A stretch of DNA of 64,000 nucleotides from Collinsella sp. UBA6357 (GTDB lineage: Bacteria; Actinomycetota; Coriobacteriia; Coriobacteriales; Coriobacteriaceae), in the NCBI GenBank assembly GCA_002437815.1, contig DJRP01000030.1, positions 29,154-93,153 on the forward strand, in the 5' to 3' direction. Of the stretch, positions 36,506 through 45,726 are shown one piece after another. The notes below the pieces were generated by a model. It was given only the letters and a program-made list of their open reading frames with translations. It made no database searches and had not been told where the DNA came from. Positions within the stretch are counted from its first letter, which is position 1, and every line of letters begins with the position of its first letter. Both the position numbers and the translations under genes were made by a program.

Positions 36506-36539
36506 CAAAAAAGCCGAGGTACCGAATCGGCACCTCGGC
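36506..36539 (-). terminator. Intrinsic terminator of the lacI gene
   Basis: AGCCGAGGT / ACCTCGGCT with further CCG/CGG pairing, followed on the minus strand by TTTTTTG. It lies about 45 bases after the lacI stop codon. Confidence 0.9.
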
Positions 36540-36584
36540 TCGGACAAGACAAAGGAACGGTCCCTAGTCTTATGACATAGCCGT

Positions 36585-37595
36585 CTAAAGTTCGCGCACG
36601 CTCTGACGCTCGACAAAATAGGTCGACACGGCCGTCTTGCAGGTGTAGCTCTTGGGATTGCGGATGTTGCCCACCAGGCGGCGCACCGCGATCTCGCCCA
36701 CCTCATGCTTGGGAACATGAACCGTGGTGAGCGGCGGGTTGGAGAACGCACCCACCGAAAGGTCATCGAAACCGATCATCGACACGTCCTCGGGCACGTT
36801 GATGCCATGTTCGGAAAGCGCGCGCATCGCACCCACGGCGAGCACGTCGTTTTCGGCGAAAAAGGCGGTCGGTAGCTGGTCGCGCGGCGTCTCGTCGAGC
36901 CATTTGCCCATATCCAGATAAGCGGTCTCGAGCGTAGTGCCCAGTGTGACGCGCCAAGCCGGGTTGATGGTGAGCCCGGCATCCTCGAGCGCCTGACGAT
37001 AGCCGCGCTCGCGGTCCTTGAAGTTGCAGATGCGCAGCTCGCCGGCAAGATAACCGATCTGGCGATGTCCCTTCTCGATGAGGTAGTCAACGGCGCGCAG
37101 GACCGAGTCGCTGTTGGCGATGACGACCGCATCGAAGTACTGCCGGTCGCTCCAGCCGTCGAGGACGATAAGATGCGCCGCGGCGTTCGCAAAGAGCACA
37201 AAGTCCTCCTCACCGAGCTCGGTGCCCATGAGGACGATCGCGGCCGAAGGGTCCGAGATCAGGCCCTCGACCTGCGGACGCACGGCATCGAGATCTGAGA
37301 AGTCGAGCGAAACGAAGCTCGTGCTCATGCCGTGGCGACGGGCCTGGCGCTCCACGCCCTCGATCACAGCAGGATGAAAGGTGCTCTCGTCGAAGATGGC
37401 GCCCGTCTTGCGGGCGAGAACGAACTGGATGCTCTCGAGCTGCGACGCCTGCTGGTAGCCGAGCGACTGGGCGCACTCGAGGATGATCTTGGCGGTCTCC
37501 TCGCTCACGCTGCGCTTGCGGTTGAGCGCGTTGGAGACGGTTGCGGGAGAAAAGCCGGTGATACGGCTGATCTCGCGAACGCTGGCCTTTGGCAT
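36585..37595 (-). CDS. LacI-family transcriptional regulator
   Basis: A 336-residue LacI repressor. Residues 1-60 form the HTH and hinge (VREISRITGFSPATVSNALNRKRSV; hinge ILECAQSLGYQQ), followed by a periplasmic-binding-protein-like ligand domain (AIVLMGTELGEEDF; GYLAGELRICNFKDRERGY; PTAFFAENDVLAVGAM; VSMIGFDDLSVGAFSNPPLTTV). ATG at 37593-37595 follows GGGGG. Its own upstream region (37665-37701), the isomerase-operon promoter and the EIIBC/esterase divergent region contain similar GTAAA..TTTAC sites, which suggests one regulon linking sugar uptake, esterase and pentose-phosphate entry genes. The effector would be a sugar or sugar phosphate. Confidence 0.92.
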   Translation of the reverse strand: MPKASVREISRITGFSPATVSNALNRKRSVSEETAKIILECAQSLGYQQASQLESIQFVLARKTGAIFDESTFHPAVIEGVERQARRHGMSTSFVSLDFSDLDAVRPQVEGLISDPSAAIVLMGTELGEEDFVLFANAAAHLIVLDGWSDRQYFDAVVIANSDSVLRAVDYLIEKGHRQIGYLAGELRICNFKDRERGYRQALEDAGLTINPAWRVTLGTTLETAYLDMGKWLDETPRDQLPTAFFAENDVLAVGAMRALSEHGINVPEDVSMIGFDDLSVGAFSNPPLTTVHVPKHEVGEIAVRRLVGNIRNPKSYTCKTAVSTYFVERQSVREL

Positions 37596-37664
37596 GTCGA
37601 ACCCCCTATGGCAACGCCCGGCATTCGTCCCCGCAGGTTCGAGATAAACGGACGCAAATTGCAT

Positions 37665-37701
37665 CTAAACAAACTAGTAAATGTTTACATCGTTAGTTTA
37701 G
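37665..37701. promoter_or_regulatory. Autoregulatory LacI-like operator region
   Basis: CTAAAC (37665-37670) and GTTTAG (37696-37701) form an outer dyad around GTAAA-TG-TTTAC (37677-37688). It lies about 70 bases before the lacI start. Confidence 0.55.
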
Positions 37702-37763
37702 CCTGTTGTCAAGCGCTGTGGGGGCACTATTCCCCCAACGGAGCAAATCCTCCGGGCAGACGT

Positions 37764-37824
37764 TTAGGACGGGGTCCAGAATCGCAAACGGCTAGGCAGT
37801 TTGCGATTCTGGACCCCGTCCTAA
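37764..37824. repeat. Long inverted-repeat element, family 2 (copy I)
   Basis: Perfect 26-bp arms (37764-37789, 37799-37824) with a 9-base loop. The outer 14 bases TTAGGACGGGGTCC match copy H; the inner bases AGAATCGCAAAC are unique to this copy but paired. It ends six bases from the nucleoside hydrolase stop codon. Confidence 0.92.
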
Positions 37825-37829
37825 TTTTG

Positions 37830-38804
37830 CTAGGAGAGGGCGCGGGAGATGCGGGATTTGAACTCGGCAACAAAGCGCGGAGCATCCACGGTGAGGGCCA
37901 CTAGGGCGCTCTTGTCGGGATCGGTCAGACGGCGCTCATCGCAGATCGTACGGCCGCGATACTCGCCCAGCAGATCGACACGCAGGTTGCATCCGAACGC
38001 GCCCACGAGCGTGGGGTCGATCGCCACGGCGACGGCCAGCGGATCGTGCAGGGCACATCCCCCCAGGTACGGAGAGGTCGCCTCGTACGCCTCGATATAA
38101 TGCTCGACCATACTCGCAAACGCACAGCCCGCCATGGTGCCCGAACCCGTCCACGGCGCTATATCGCGCTGCGTGAGCACCACGCGATGCGTCACATCGA
38201 GCCCCACCATGGTGAGCTTGCGTCCCGAGCGCAACACGGCGTCGGCCGCCTCGGGGTCGCTGGCGATATTGGCCTCGGCGCCGGCGCTCACGTTGCCCGG
38301 CACCGTGAGGGCGCCGCCCATCACCACGATGCGGCCGATCGACATCATGGCCGCCGCATCGCGCTCGAGAGCGCGCGCAAGGTTGGTGAGCGGACCGGTC
38401 GCCACGTAGACGAGCTCGGAACCATAGGTGCGCGCCGCGTCGATCAGATAGTCGACCGCGGCCTTGCCGCCCGCCGAGCTCGCCCCGACCGGCTCATAGG
38501 GCGAGTCGGGAATGCTCGCCCCGCCGATGCCGTTCTTGCCGTGGATAAGCGCCGTGGAAGCCGGCGGCATATAGGGCTCGGTCGCCTCCATGGGGCGATC
38601 GGCACCCAGGTACACCGGCACCTCGGGGCGCCCCAGCAGATCGAGCACCGCCAAGCAGTTGCGCGCCGACTGCTCCACGCGCACGTTGCCAAACGTCGTG
38701 GTCACGCCCACGAGCTCGACCTCGGGACTTCCCAGGGCATAGGCGAGCGCCATCGCATCGTCCACGCCCATATCAAGATCGAGGATCAGCTTCTTGGTTG
38801 TCAT
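37830..38804 (-). CDS. Nucleoside hydrolase (inosine/uridine-preferring type)
   Basis: A 324-residue ribonucleoside hydrolase that splits nucleosides into base and ribose in the cytoplasm. The calcium/ribose site LILDLDMGVDDAMALAYAL (residues 6-24) is typical, with VGVTTTFGNV at 33-42, VYVATGPLTNLARAL near 132 and the His-containing CALHDPLAVAVAID near 250. ATG 38802-38804; only four bases separate it from the upstream ribokinase stop, so the two are co-transcribed: ribokinase then uses the ribose. It ends next to inverted repeat I. Specificity (purine or pyrimidine) is not resolvable. Confidence 0.93.
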   Translation of the reverse strand: MTTKKLILDLDMGVDDAMALAYALGSPEVELVGVTTTFGNVRVEQSARNCLAVLDLLGRPEVPVYLGADRPMEATEPYMPPASTALIHGKNGIGGASIPDSPYEPVGASSAGGKAAVDYLIDAARTYGSELVYVATGPLTNLARALERDAAAMMSIGRIVVMGGALTVPGNVSAGAEANIASDPEAADAVLRSGRKLTMVGLDVTHRVVLTQRDIAPWTGSGTMAGCAFASMVEHYIEAYEATSPYLGGCALHDPLAVAVAIDPTLVGAFGCNLRVDLLGEYRGRTICDERRLTDPDKSALVALTVDAPRFVAEFKSRISRALS

Positions 38805-38808
38805 TGTT

Positions 38809-39786
38809 CTACTCCGCTTCTCCCATAAACATGTTTTGAACCTCGGCGCGCGAGGGAATGGATTGTTGGGCCCCCAGACGCGAAACCGTTATCGCCGCCG
38901 CACGAGCACCGGCCGTCATGCAGTCGTACAAGGGTTGTCCCGCAGCACGCGCCGCCGCAAGGGCACCGATAAAGGTGTCCCCGGCCGCGGTGGTGTCTAC
39001 GACCTCGTGGGAAAGCGACGGCATACGCAGCGCGCCGCCGTCCTCTCCCAGCGTCACCGACCCCGCGCCGCCCAGCGTGATGACCGCCGATGCGGCCCCT
39101 TTGGCCGTCAGTGCCTCCAAGGCAGCCACGCAGCTCAGGTCGTCGTCGGGCAGCACCCCCGTGAGGGCGGCGCATTCGGTCTCGTTGGGACAAACCAAAT
39201 CGACATGGGCCCATACCTCGGCAGGCAGGTCGCATGCCGGCGCCGGGTTGAAGACCGTATAGAACCCCAGCTCGTGTGCATAGGCGAGCGCCGCGGCCGT
39301 GGCGGCGCCATCGCATTCCCCTTGGGCGATAAAGACGCTGCCGGCAGCCGGTGCAATATCGGCCCTGTCGGCATCGGCATGCAACCCGACCATCAGGTCA
39401 TCGAGTGCGCGGCACGCATCCCGACCCGTAAGCGCGTGGTTGGCCCCCGGCGAGAGCACGATACGGTTATCGCCCCCGCAACGGATGATGGTGGCGGTAC
39501 CCGTCTCGACGTCCTTGCAAATCACCACATGACCGCAATCGGCGCCGGCGGCCTCGAGCCCCGCAACGAGCTCGCGTCCAAACGCGTCATCGCCGACCGC
39601 ACCGACCATAAACGTGCGCGCACCCATCCGCGCGGCAGCAACGGCCTGATTGGCGCCCTTGCCGCCGGCATTGGAAATAAACCCGCGACCCGGCACGGTC
39701 TCGCCAGCCTGAGGCAGACGCTCGCATGCCACCGAAAGGTCCATGTTCAAGCTGCCGAACACCACGACGATGTTTTCCTGCGCCAT
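38809..39786 (-). CDS. rbsK: Ribokinase
   Basis: A 325-residue PfkB-family sugar kinase that phosphorylates ribose at O5. Characteristic pieces: VVFGSLNMDLSVACERLPQAGE at the start (shown as residues 8-29), FISNAGGKGANQAVAAARMG near 40 (ribokinase GGKGANQA), NETECAALTG near 200, and the catalytic anion hole DTTAAGDTFIGAL near 270. ATG 39784-39786 follows GAGGAGG. It forms a two-gene operon with the nucleoside hydrolase for nucleoside salvage. Confidence 0.93.
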   Translation of the reverse strand: MAQENIVVVFGSLNMDLSVACERLPQAGETVPGRGFISNAGGKGANQAVAAARMGARTFMVGAVGDDAFGRELVAGLEAAGADCGHVVICKDVETGTATIIRCGGDNRIVLSPGANHALTGRDACRALDDLMVGLHADADRADIAPAAGSVFIAQGECDGAATAAALAYAHELGFYTVFNPAPACDLPAEVWAHVDLVCPNETECAALTGVLPDDDLSCVAALEALTAKGAASAVITLGGAGSVTLGEDGGALRMPSLSHEVVDTTAAGDTFIGALAAARAAGQPLYDCMTAGARAAAITVSRLGAQQSIPSRAEVQNMFMGEAE

Positions 39787-39963
39787 GAGGCCTCCTCGCA
39801 CCGAACAGACCGCCACGCGGCCGATACCCCTATAACTTTAGTTCACTTTCGTATTTACGAACGCCCAAGCCGCAAGCGGCAGCAACCATCCATAGGCAAG
39901 ACCCGCTACAATGTATAAACGTGCTGATTATTTTGCGTTTTCGCGTTATTGGAAGATATGTAG

Positions 39964-42216
39964 ATGGATCGATCCAGCCAACCTGTGCCCCGTCCTCGCC
40001 GCGCGGCGTCCACACCAGAGCCCGGTCTCGACAACGGAATCTCTCGCAGTCGTCACCCCCGCGACGCGCGCGCCGTTTCTGCTCGGGCCACCGCAGTCGA
40101 GGGCAGACAGGCATCGCGCCGCACTGCCGACGCGAGCGCGGCACGGGCCCGCAAAAATACTCCATCCCCAGCCGCAAGCCCCGCAAGAGCAGAGGCGCAG
40201 CGCCCCAAGTCGCGCTATATCCCCGCACTGGACGGCCTGCGCACGTTTGCCGTCGTGGCCGTGGTGCTCTATCACCTCAACCTCACCTGGGCACAGGGTG
40301 GCCTTTTGGGCGTCACGATGTTCTTTGTGCTCTCGGGGTACCTCATCACGCGCCTGCTGCTGAACGAAATCGCCAAAACCGGCCGCATCGACCTCAAAGG
40401 CTTTTGGATCCGGCGCGTGCGTCGCCTGGTACCCGCCGTCGTCACCGTCATCACCGTGACCGCCGTGCTCTGCACCATCTTCAACCACGTCATGCTCACC
40501 AAGATGCGCCCTGACATCCTGCCGTCGCTGCTGTTCTTCAACAACTGGTGGCAGATCCTTCATAACGTCTCGTACTTCAACGCCGTGGGCGATCCTTCGC
40601 CGCTCACGCATTTCTGGTCGCTCGCCATCGAGGAGCAGTTCTACCTTATCTGGCCGCCGCTGCTCTTTGGCCTGGTTGCCGCCGGCGCCAAAAAGCCTGC
40701 CGCGCGCCGCGTATCGCTCGGCTTGGCCATAGCCTCGGCAGCCGCCATGACACTGCTCTACAACCCGTCCGCCGACCCGAGCCGTCTGTACTACGGCACC
40801 GACACGCGCGCGTTCTCGCTGCTGCTCGGCGCCTGGATGGCATTTATCCCCGACCGCGATCTGGCGCCCGCGCGCCTGGTGCGCCGCCTGCATCTCGATC
40901 GGCTTATACGCGCCCTGCCGTTCATTCCGCATCGCGACGGCGCCGGCACCCCCGACGGCAAGCCTGCTCGCCCCGGGGCCCTCGTGCAGTTTTTGGCCTC
41001 TCCGGCGAGCATCGATGTGCTCGGCCTTATCGGCCTTGCCGGGCTGATCGCCATGATCGCGCTCACCAACGGCTACACCGCGTTCCAATATCAGGGCGGC
41101 ACGCTTTTGTGCTCCATCCTCACACTCATGGTCATCGCCGCCTGCGTGCAGCCCCATGGTCTGGTGGCCCGCGTGTTTTCGGCAGCCCCGCTCGTATGGG
41201 TGGGCAAGCGCTCCTACAGCATCTACCTGTGGCACTATCCCCTGCTGCTGCTCATGAACCCCGTCGCCAATATCTCCGATACCCCCTGGTGGCAATACGT
41301 GATCCAGGTAGCGATCGTGGTCGCGGCGGCCGAGGTCTCCTATCGCTTTATCGAGACGCCTTTTCGCAAGGGAGCCTTCGGGCGCTTTATCGACGCCGTG
41401 CGCCGCGGCCAGACCACGCCCGCTCTCTGGGCGCGCCAACATGCCGTGCTGTGCGGCATCTGCGGCCTGGTCCTCGCGGTGGCCGTGGGCGGATGCGCCC
41501 TCGTACCCGACACTTCGGCGCTCTCGGGCGAGGGTGCCGAGCTGCTCCAAAAAGAGACCGAAAACGAGGCGCCCGAGCAACAGCAGGCGGCCGACGACAC
41601 CGATGACGATAACGACGGTTTTCCCGACGGTGCCTACGACGTGCTCATGATCGGCGACTCCGTATCGCTGCGCGCGGTCGACAGCTTTGACGGGGTCTTC
41701 CCCCACAGCCACATCGATGCCGCCAAGGGACGCCAGTTTAGCGAGGGCATCACCACATTCGAAAGCTATATCCAGCAAAATCTCGCGGGAAAGATCGTGG
41801 TCTTCGCGCTGGGAACCAACGGTCTGGTGACCGACGACCAGATCGATCAGATCATGACCGATGCCGGAGACGCGCGCTACGTGGTCTTTATCAACACACG
41901 CAGCCCCCAGCCCTGGGTCAGCTCGACCAACCAGGCGATCGCCAACGCGGCCACACGCTACAAGAACGTGCACGTGATCGACTGGTACAGCTACAGCGCC
42001 AACCGTAACGACCTGTTCGACGGTGACGGCACGCATCTTTCGACGACAGGTGTCACGGAATACCTGCAGCTCATCCACGACACCGTCAAGAAGGAGCTGC
42101 CCGTGCATCCCGAGGACCATGTGAGCGACCCACAGCCCCAGGCCGTGCAAAACGCCGCCAACGCGCTCATCAAGGCGCTCGCCTATCAGCCCCACACGCT
42201 AGGTCAGGATTCGTAA
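39964..42216 (+). CDS. OatA-like peptidoglycan/polysaccharide O-acetyltransferase (acyltransferase-3 plus SGNH domain)
   Basis: A 750-residue membrane enzyme. After an 80-residue cytoplasmic tail rich in Arg, Ala and Ser comes an acyltransferase-3 domain with about ten TM helices (YIPALDGLRTFAVVAVVLYHL with the conserved His near 101; FFVLSGYLITRLLL; HFWSLAIEEQFYLIWP near 210). An extracytoplasmic SGNH/GDSL domain occupies about residues 555-715 with the catalytic Ser in VLMIGDSVSL and the Asp-His pair in GDGTHLS. This two-domain layout matches OatA-type enzymes that O-acetylate muramic acid and give lysozyme resistance. ATG 39964 follows GGAAG. It stands alone; downstream genes are convergent. 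Confidence 0.92.
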   Translation: MDRSSQPVPRPRRAASTPEPGLDNGISRSRHPRDARAVSARATAVEGRQASRRTADASAARARKNTPSPAASPARAEAQRPKSRYIPALDGLRTFAVVAVVLYHLNLTWAQGGLLGVTMFFVLSGYLITRLLLNEIAKTGRIDLKGFWIRRVRRLVPAVVTVITVTAVLCTIFNHVMLTKMRPDILPSLLFFNNWWQILHNVSYFNAVGDPSPLTHFWSLAIEEQFYLIWPPLLFGLVAAGAKKPAARRVSLGLAIASAAAMTLLYNPSADPSRLYYGTDTRAFSLLLGAWMAFIPDRDLAPARLVRRLHLDRLIRALPFIPHRDGAGTPDGKPARPGALVQFLASPASIDVLGLIGLAGLIAMIALTNGYTAFQYQGGTLLCSILTLMVIAACVQPHGLVARVFSAAPLVWVGKRSYSIYLWHYPLLLLMNPVANISDTPWWQYVIQVAIVVAAAEVSYRFIETPFRKGAFGRFIDAVRRGQTTPALWARQHAVLCGICGLVLAVAVGGCALVPDTSALSGEGAELLQKETENEAPEQQQAADDTDDDNDGFPDGAYDVLMIGDSVSLRAVDSFDGVFPHSHIDAAKGRQFSEGITTFESYIQQNLAGKIVVFALGTNGLVTDDQIDQIMTDAGDARYVVFINTRSPQPWVSSTNQAIANAATRYKNVHVIDWYSYSANRNDLFDGDGTHLSTTGVTEYLQLIHDTVKKELPVHPEDHVSDPQPQAVQNAANALIKALAYQPHTLGQDS

Positions 42217-42297
42217 ACCACTCTACTGAGGGGCGCTGGGGTACCAAAACCGATACCGCAAATGCCCCGCAGCGAGCACGATGCGAGAGTCTGGATG

Positions 42298-43545
42298 CTA
42301 GGCGCTGTAGCCCATCGCCTGCAATACGAACATGATCACCGTGAGCACCGTGATGATGGCGATCGTGGCCCAGGTGAGCACGTTCCACACCCGGCCGTTG
42401 CGGTTCGCCCCCATGATGTGCCTATCGGCGGCGATCATTACCTGAAACACCAGCACCACGGGCAGCAGCACGCCGTTGATGACCTGCGAGGTCATCATGA
42501 TCTGGAACAGATCGACGCCCGGCAGCAGCACGAGCAGCGCAGAGATGCCCACGATCGCGGTGATGATGCCGCGATAGACCGGGGCCTCCTCCCAGCTGCG
42601 ATCCGCACCGCGCTCCCAGCCAAAAGCCTCGCAAATGGCGCTCGACGTCACGCCGGGCAGCACGCACGCCGCCAAAAAGCTCGCCGCCACCAAACCCGAG
42701 GCGAACAGCACCGTCGACCACTGGCCGGCGATGGGTTCGAGGGCACGTGCGGCGTCGGCGGCATCGCTGATCTGGATACCAGCGGGAAACAGCACCGTGC
42801 CGGTCGTGATGATGATAAAACCGGCGATGATATCGGCTGCGATCGAGCCGCTCACGGTATCGATGCGCTGCAGGACGATGTCGTCCTCGCCCGCGTTCTT
42901 GTCGACCACGTTGTTCTGCGCCAAAAAGATCATCCACGGCGCGATGGTGGTGCCGATGGTGGCGACCACGAGCGAAACGTAGTTGGGGTCATCTTGAATG
43001 CTGGGGATAAGCGTGTCGCGCGCCACCTCGCCCCAGTTGGGGCCGGCCATGAAAGCGGCTACGATATAAGTCACAAAGACGCAGCTCACCAGCAGCAAAA
43101 TCTTCTCGATGCGCTGAAAACTGCCCGACATGGTGAGCAACCAGATAAGCAACGCCACGAGCGGCACCGAGATGCTCGCCGGCACGCCAAAAAGGGCAAG
43201 GCCGCTCGCGATGCCCGCAAACTCCGAGATGGTGACGGCCGTGTTGGCGATCAGGAGCGCCGCCATGGCGAGCACGCTCTTGCGCACGCCGAAGCGCTCG
43301 CGGATGAGCGACGCCAGACCCTTGCCGGTCACGCAGCCACAGCGCGCCGCCGTCTCCTGCGTCACGATCAGCAGCACCGTCATCACCGGCAGCATCCACA
43401 GCATCTTGTAACCATAGCTCGCGCCCGCACTCGAATAGGTGGCGATACCGCCGGCGTCGTTGCCCGAAAGCGCCGCGAGCAGCCCCGGCCCCATGGCGCC
43501 GAAGATGGCGCCGATGGTGAGCTTTTGCTTGGTCTTCTTTTGCAT
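42298..43545 (-). CDS. NRAMP-family transporter with non-canonical metal site (NRMT-like, possibly Mg2+)
   Basis: A 415-residue membrane transporter with about 11 TM segments and the NRAMP fold. The classical TM1 motif DPGN is here SGNDAGG (about residue 27), and the classical TM6 motif MPHN is replaced by APWM (within GTTIAPWMIFLAQNN, about residue 200), so the methionine that selects transition metals is absent. These changes are what is expected of the Mg2+-transporting NRMT clade first described in Eggerthella lenta. It sits nine bases downstream of an MgtE-like gene on the same strand, which also points to magnesium. ATG 43543-43545. Ion selectivity is inferred, not shown. Confidence 0.85.
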   Translation of the reverse strand: MQKKTKQKLTIGAIFGAMGPGLLAALSGNDAGGIATYSSAGASYGYKMLWMLPVMTVLLIVTQETAARCGCVTGKGLASLIRERFGVRKSVLAMAALLIANTAVTISEFAGIASGLALFGVPASISVPLVALLIWLLTMSGSFQRIEKILLLVSCVFVTYIVAAFMAGPNWGEVARDTLIPSIQDDPNYVSLVVATIGTTIAPWMIFLAQNNVVDKNAGEDDIVLQRIDTVSGSIAADIIAGFIIITTGTVLFPAGIQISDAADAARALEPIAGQWSTVLFASGLVAASFLAACVLPGVTSSAICEAFGWERGADRSWEEAPVYRGIITAIVGISALLVLLPGVDLFQIMMTSQVINGVLLPVVLVFQVMIAADRHIMGANRNGRVWNVLTWATIAIITVLTVIMFVLQAMGYSA

Positions 43546-43554
43546 GGGCCTCGC

Positions 43555-45399
43555 CTATCCCATGACGCGCGCGATGAGTGCCACGCACGCGATGCTGTAC
43601 GCGACGCATGAGAGCATGACAGCCGTAACGTTGAGCGCGGTGCCCGAGGTGTTGAGGTCGTGCTCGTCGCGCCAGAACAGCACCTTGAGATAGATGACCG
43701 AGCTCATGGAACCGAGCAGAGACACAACGGCCGCGATATTGAAGCATCCGGTAAACAGGGTCTCCTCGAACATGGGCGCATCGGGGAACGCCGAGGTTCG
43801 CACGAGCTGCGCGCAGAGATAGATCACCACGGACAGGATGAGGCCCATACCGGTGTTCTGCAGCCAAAAGCCCAGATAGGGTTTAGGCTCGTCGTCGTGC
43901 CCGTCGTATTCCAAAAAGTAGTTCTTGACGAAGGAGACCATGCGCGAAGCCGCGAGCAGGACCACGGGCATAGCACACATGGGATAGATCACCTGATGCG
44001 GCGCGCAGATACCCGCGCCGAGCACCGCGGCGATAACGCTCGAGGCGATCGCCCACACCGCAACCCAGTATTGGCGGTGCACAAACCAGCTGAGCACGTG
44101 CGTGGAGTCATCGGTCGCGTTGTCACCCGAGCCGATTCCGGCGATCTGCAGGTCCTCCTGATGCTCCTCGGCGATAACGTCCATGGCGTCGTCGAAGGTG
44201 ACGATGCCCAGAATATGACGGTTCTCGTCGCAAACCGGGATGGCGACCAGGTCGTACTTGGTCATCTCGTCGGTCACGTCTTCCTGGTCCAGATCGGGAG
44301 AGACATAGACCAGGTCGCGGTAGGCGAGCTCGGACAGGCGCTGGTCGTGGTCGGCGACGATCAGCGTGCGCAGCGACAGCACGCCGGTCAGCACGCCGCG
44401 ATCGTCCTCGGTGTAGACGTAGTAGACGCTCTCGAAGTCCTCGTCGAGCTTACGGATCGCCTCGATGGCGTCGTCGACGGTCGCGGTGGCGGGCAGCGCC
44501 ACGAACTCCGAGGTCATGATACGGCCGGCGGTGTTCTCCTCGTATCCGAGCAGATTGCGGATCGCCTTCTCCTCCTTGACGCCCATGAGGCGCAGGAGTT
44601 TCTCGGCCTTGTCGTAATCGAGCTCCTCGATCAGGTCGGCGGCGTCGTCAGGGTCCATCATGGCCAGCATCGAGGAGGCGTCCGTATCGGACAGGCCCTC
44701 GAGCATCTCGGCCATGAGGTCGTCGTCGTCGAGCTCGGAGATCGCCTCGGCGGCCTGCGCGGTATCGAGCTGGGCAAACACCTGCGCGCGCAGACGCGGA
44801 TCGAGCTGCTCGATGATGTCGGCGATGTCGGCCGGATGCAGCTCGCCGAGCGTCTTGTGCGACACGGAGAGCTGGATGTTCTGCGTCGAGCGCTCGAGCA
44901 GGTCCATATAGGACCAAGCGATGATGTCCTCGGACATTGGCTTGCCGATACGCTTCATGAAGCCCTCGACCACATGCTCGAGGGCCGGGCTGATAGCGCG
45001 TAGCAGGCCGCGCGCGCCCACCTCGGCGCCCAGCAGGCGAAGCTGATTCTCGCCCGACATCGAGAACTTGATGTCGTTGACGCGCACGACCTTGAGACCC
45101 TGCGTGTCAACGATCTGTTTGTTGAGCACATCGCGTGCCAGCAAAAGCTCGGTCGGCTGCAGGTAGGAGAAGCGCACGTCGGTGGCCGAGGTCTTGAGAT
45201 AGACACCGGTGTCGTCGATGCGGTCGACGTATTTGCGCCAGCTGATCATAAAGGGGGTCTTGCCGGGGCCGCGAAACGCAAGCGACGTGACGTGTGGAAA
45301 GACCTCGCCCGTGGCGATACCGAAATCGTTTACCACGCCGAGCTTCTCGCCGTCGACATCGACGACCGGCAACTTGAGCATCTCACTCAGATAATTCAA
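43555..45399 (-). CDS. PRC-barrel/MgtE-N/CBS protein with atypical membrane domain
   Basis: A 614-residue protein. It has two PRC-barrel-like segments at residues about 1-65 and 85-130, an MgtE N domain of superhelical repeats (LHPADIADIIEQLDPRLRAQ; DPDDAADLIEELDYDKAEKL, about 185-275), a CBS pair (MTSEFVALPATATVDDAIEAI to about 415) and five or so TM helices at 445-614. The membrane part lacks the MgtE channel signature (GGNAGSQ-type), so it may be a Mg2+ sensor or regulator rather than a channel. The TTG start (45397-45399) is supported by AGGGAG seven bases upstream. It precedes an NRAMP-like gene by nine bases, which suggests joint function in magnesium balance. Confidence 0.85.
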   Translation of the reverse strand: MNYLSEMLKLPVVDVDGEKLGVVNDFGIATGEVFPHVTSLAFRGPGKTPFMISWRKYVDRIDDTGVYLKTSATDVRFSYLQPTELLLARDVLNKQIVDTQGLKVVRVNDIKFSMSGENQLRLLGAEVGARGLLRAISPALEHVVEGFMKRIGKPMSEDIIAWSYMDLLERSTQNIQLSVSHKTLGELHPADIADIIEQLDPRLRAQVFAQLDTAQAAEAISELDDDDLMAEMLEGLSDTDASSMLAMMDPDDAADLIEELDYDKAEKLLRLMGVKEEKAIRNLLGYEENTAGRIMTSEFVALPATATVDDAIEAIRKLDEDFESVYYVYTEDDRGVLTGVLSLRTLIVADHDQRLSELAYRDLVYVSPDLDQEDVTDEMTKYDLVAIPVCDENRHILGIVTFDDAMDVIAEEHQEDLQIAGIGSGDNATDDSTHVLSWFVHRQYWVAVWAIASSVIAAVLGAGICAPHQVIYPMCAMPVVLLAASRMVSFVKNYFLEYDGHDDEPKPYLGFWLQNTGMGLILSVVIYLCAQLVRTSAFPDAPMFEETLFTGCFNIAAVVSLLGSMSSVIYLKVLFWRDEHDLNTSGTALNVTAVMLSCVAYSIACVALIARVMG

Positions 45400-45431
45400 C
45401 GGTGCTCCCTATCGTTTAGCCGCACGCCGCC

Positions 45432-45521
45432 TGCGGAGCGCCTCCGCAACAGAATGGGCATAGATGGTTATATTTGCGCGCACGGGCGGACGGACCGTCC
45501 GGCGTTTCACCCCGTGCACGC
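45432..45521 (-). promoter_or_regulatory. Structured 5' leader of the MgtE-like operon
   Basis: The region before the TTG start folds into a perfect TGCGGAG/CTCCGCA hairpin (45432-45448) and a larger GCGCGCACGGG/CCCGTGCACGC hairpin (45476-45521, one G-T-type pair) with an inner GGACGG/CCGTCC. No match to the M-box consensus was found. A regulatory leader is plausible only. The 45400-45726 gap holds no gene. Confidence 0.35.
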
Positions 45522-45726
45522 GCAATCAAGCACCTGCAAGGGGTCATCGACTATATGGTCGAGGTTTGGATTTCACCTGTAACCTTTCTCTTGACTCACC
45601 TTGCTGAGCGGTCGGGACAGCGTCCCGCCGCAACCGCAGTAACTATAGCATCAGCGCCGTCCGGGGTCGCCGATTTTTCTCGCTGCATACCTTGGGCATA
45701 TAGCACCCTGACGATGCGCTGACATT

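Noticed and set aside
39890..39912. Sigma-70-type promoter before the OatA-like gene
   Set aside because: TACAAT at 39907 is a good -10 box but no -35 element lies at 16-18 bases, so it was not listed.
45400..45720. Mg2+ riboswitch (M-box) or Mn2+ riboswitch before the MgtE-like gene
   Set aside because: The conserved M-box start and the yybP-ykoY core were not found; only generic hairpins are present.
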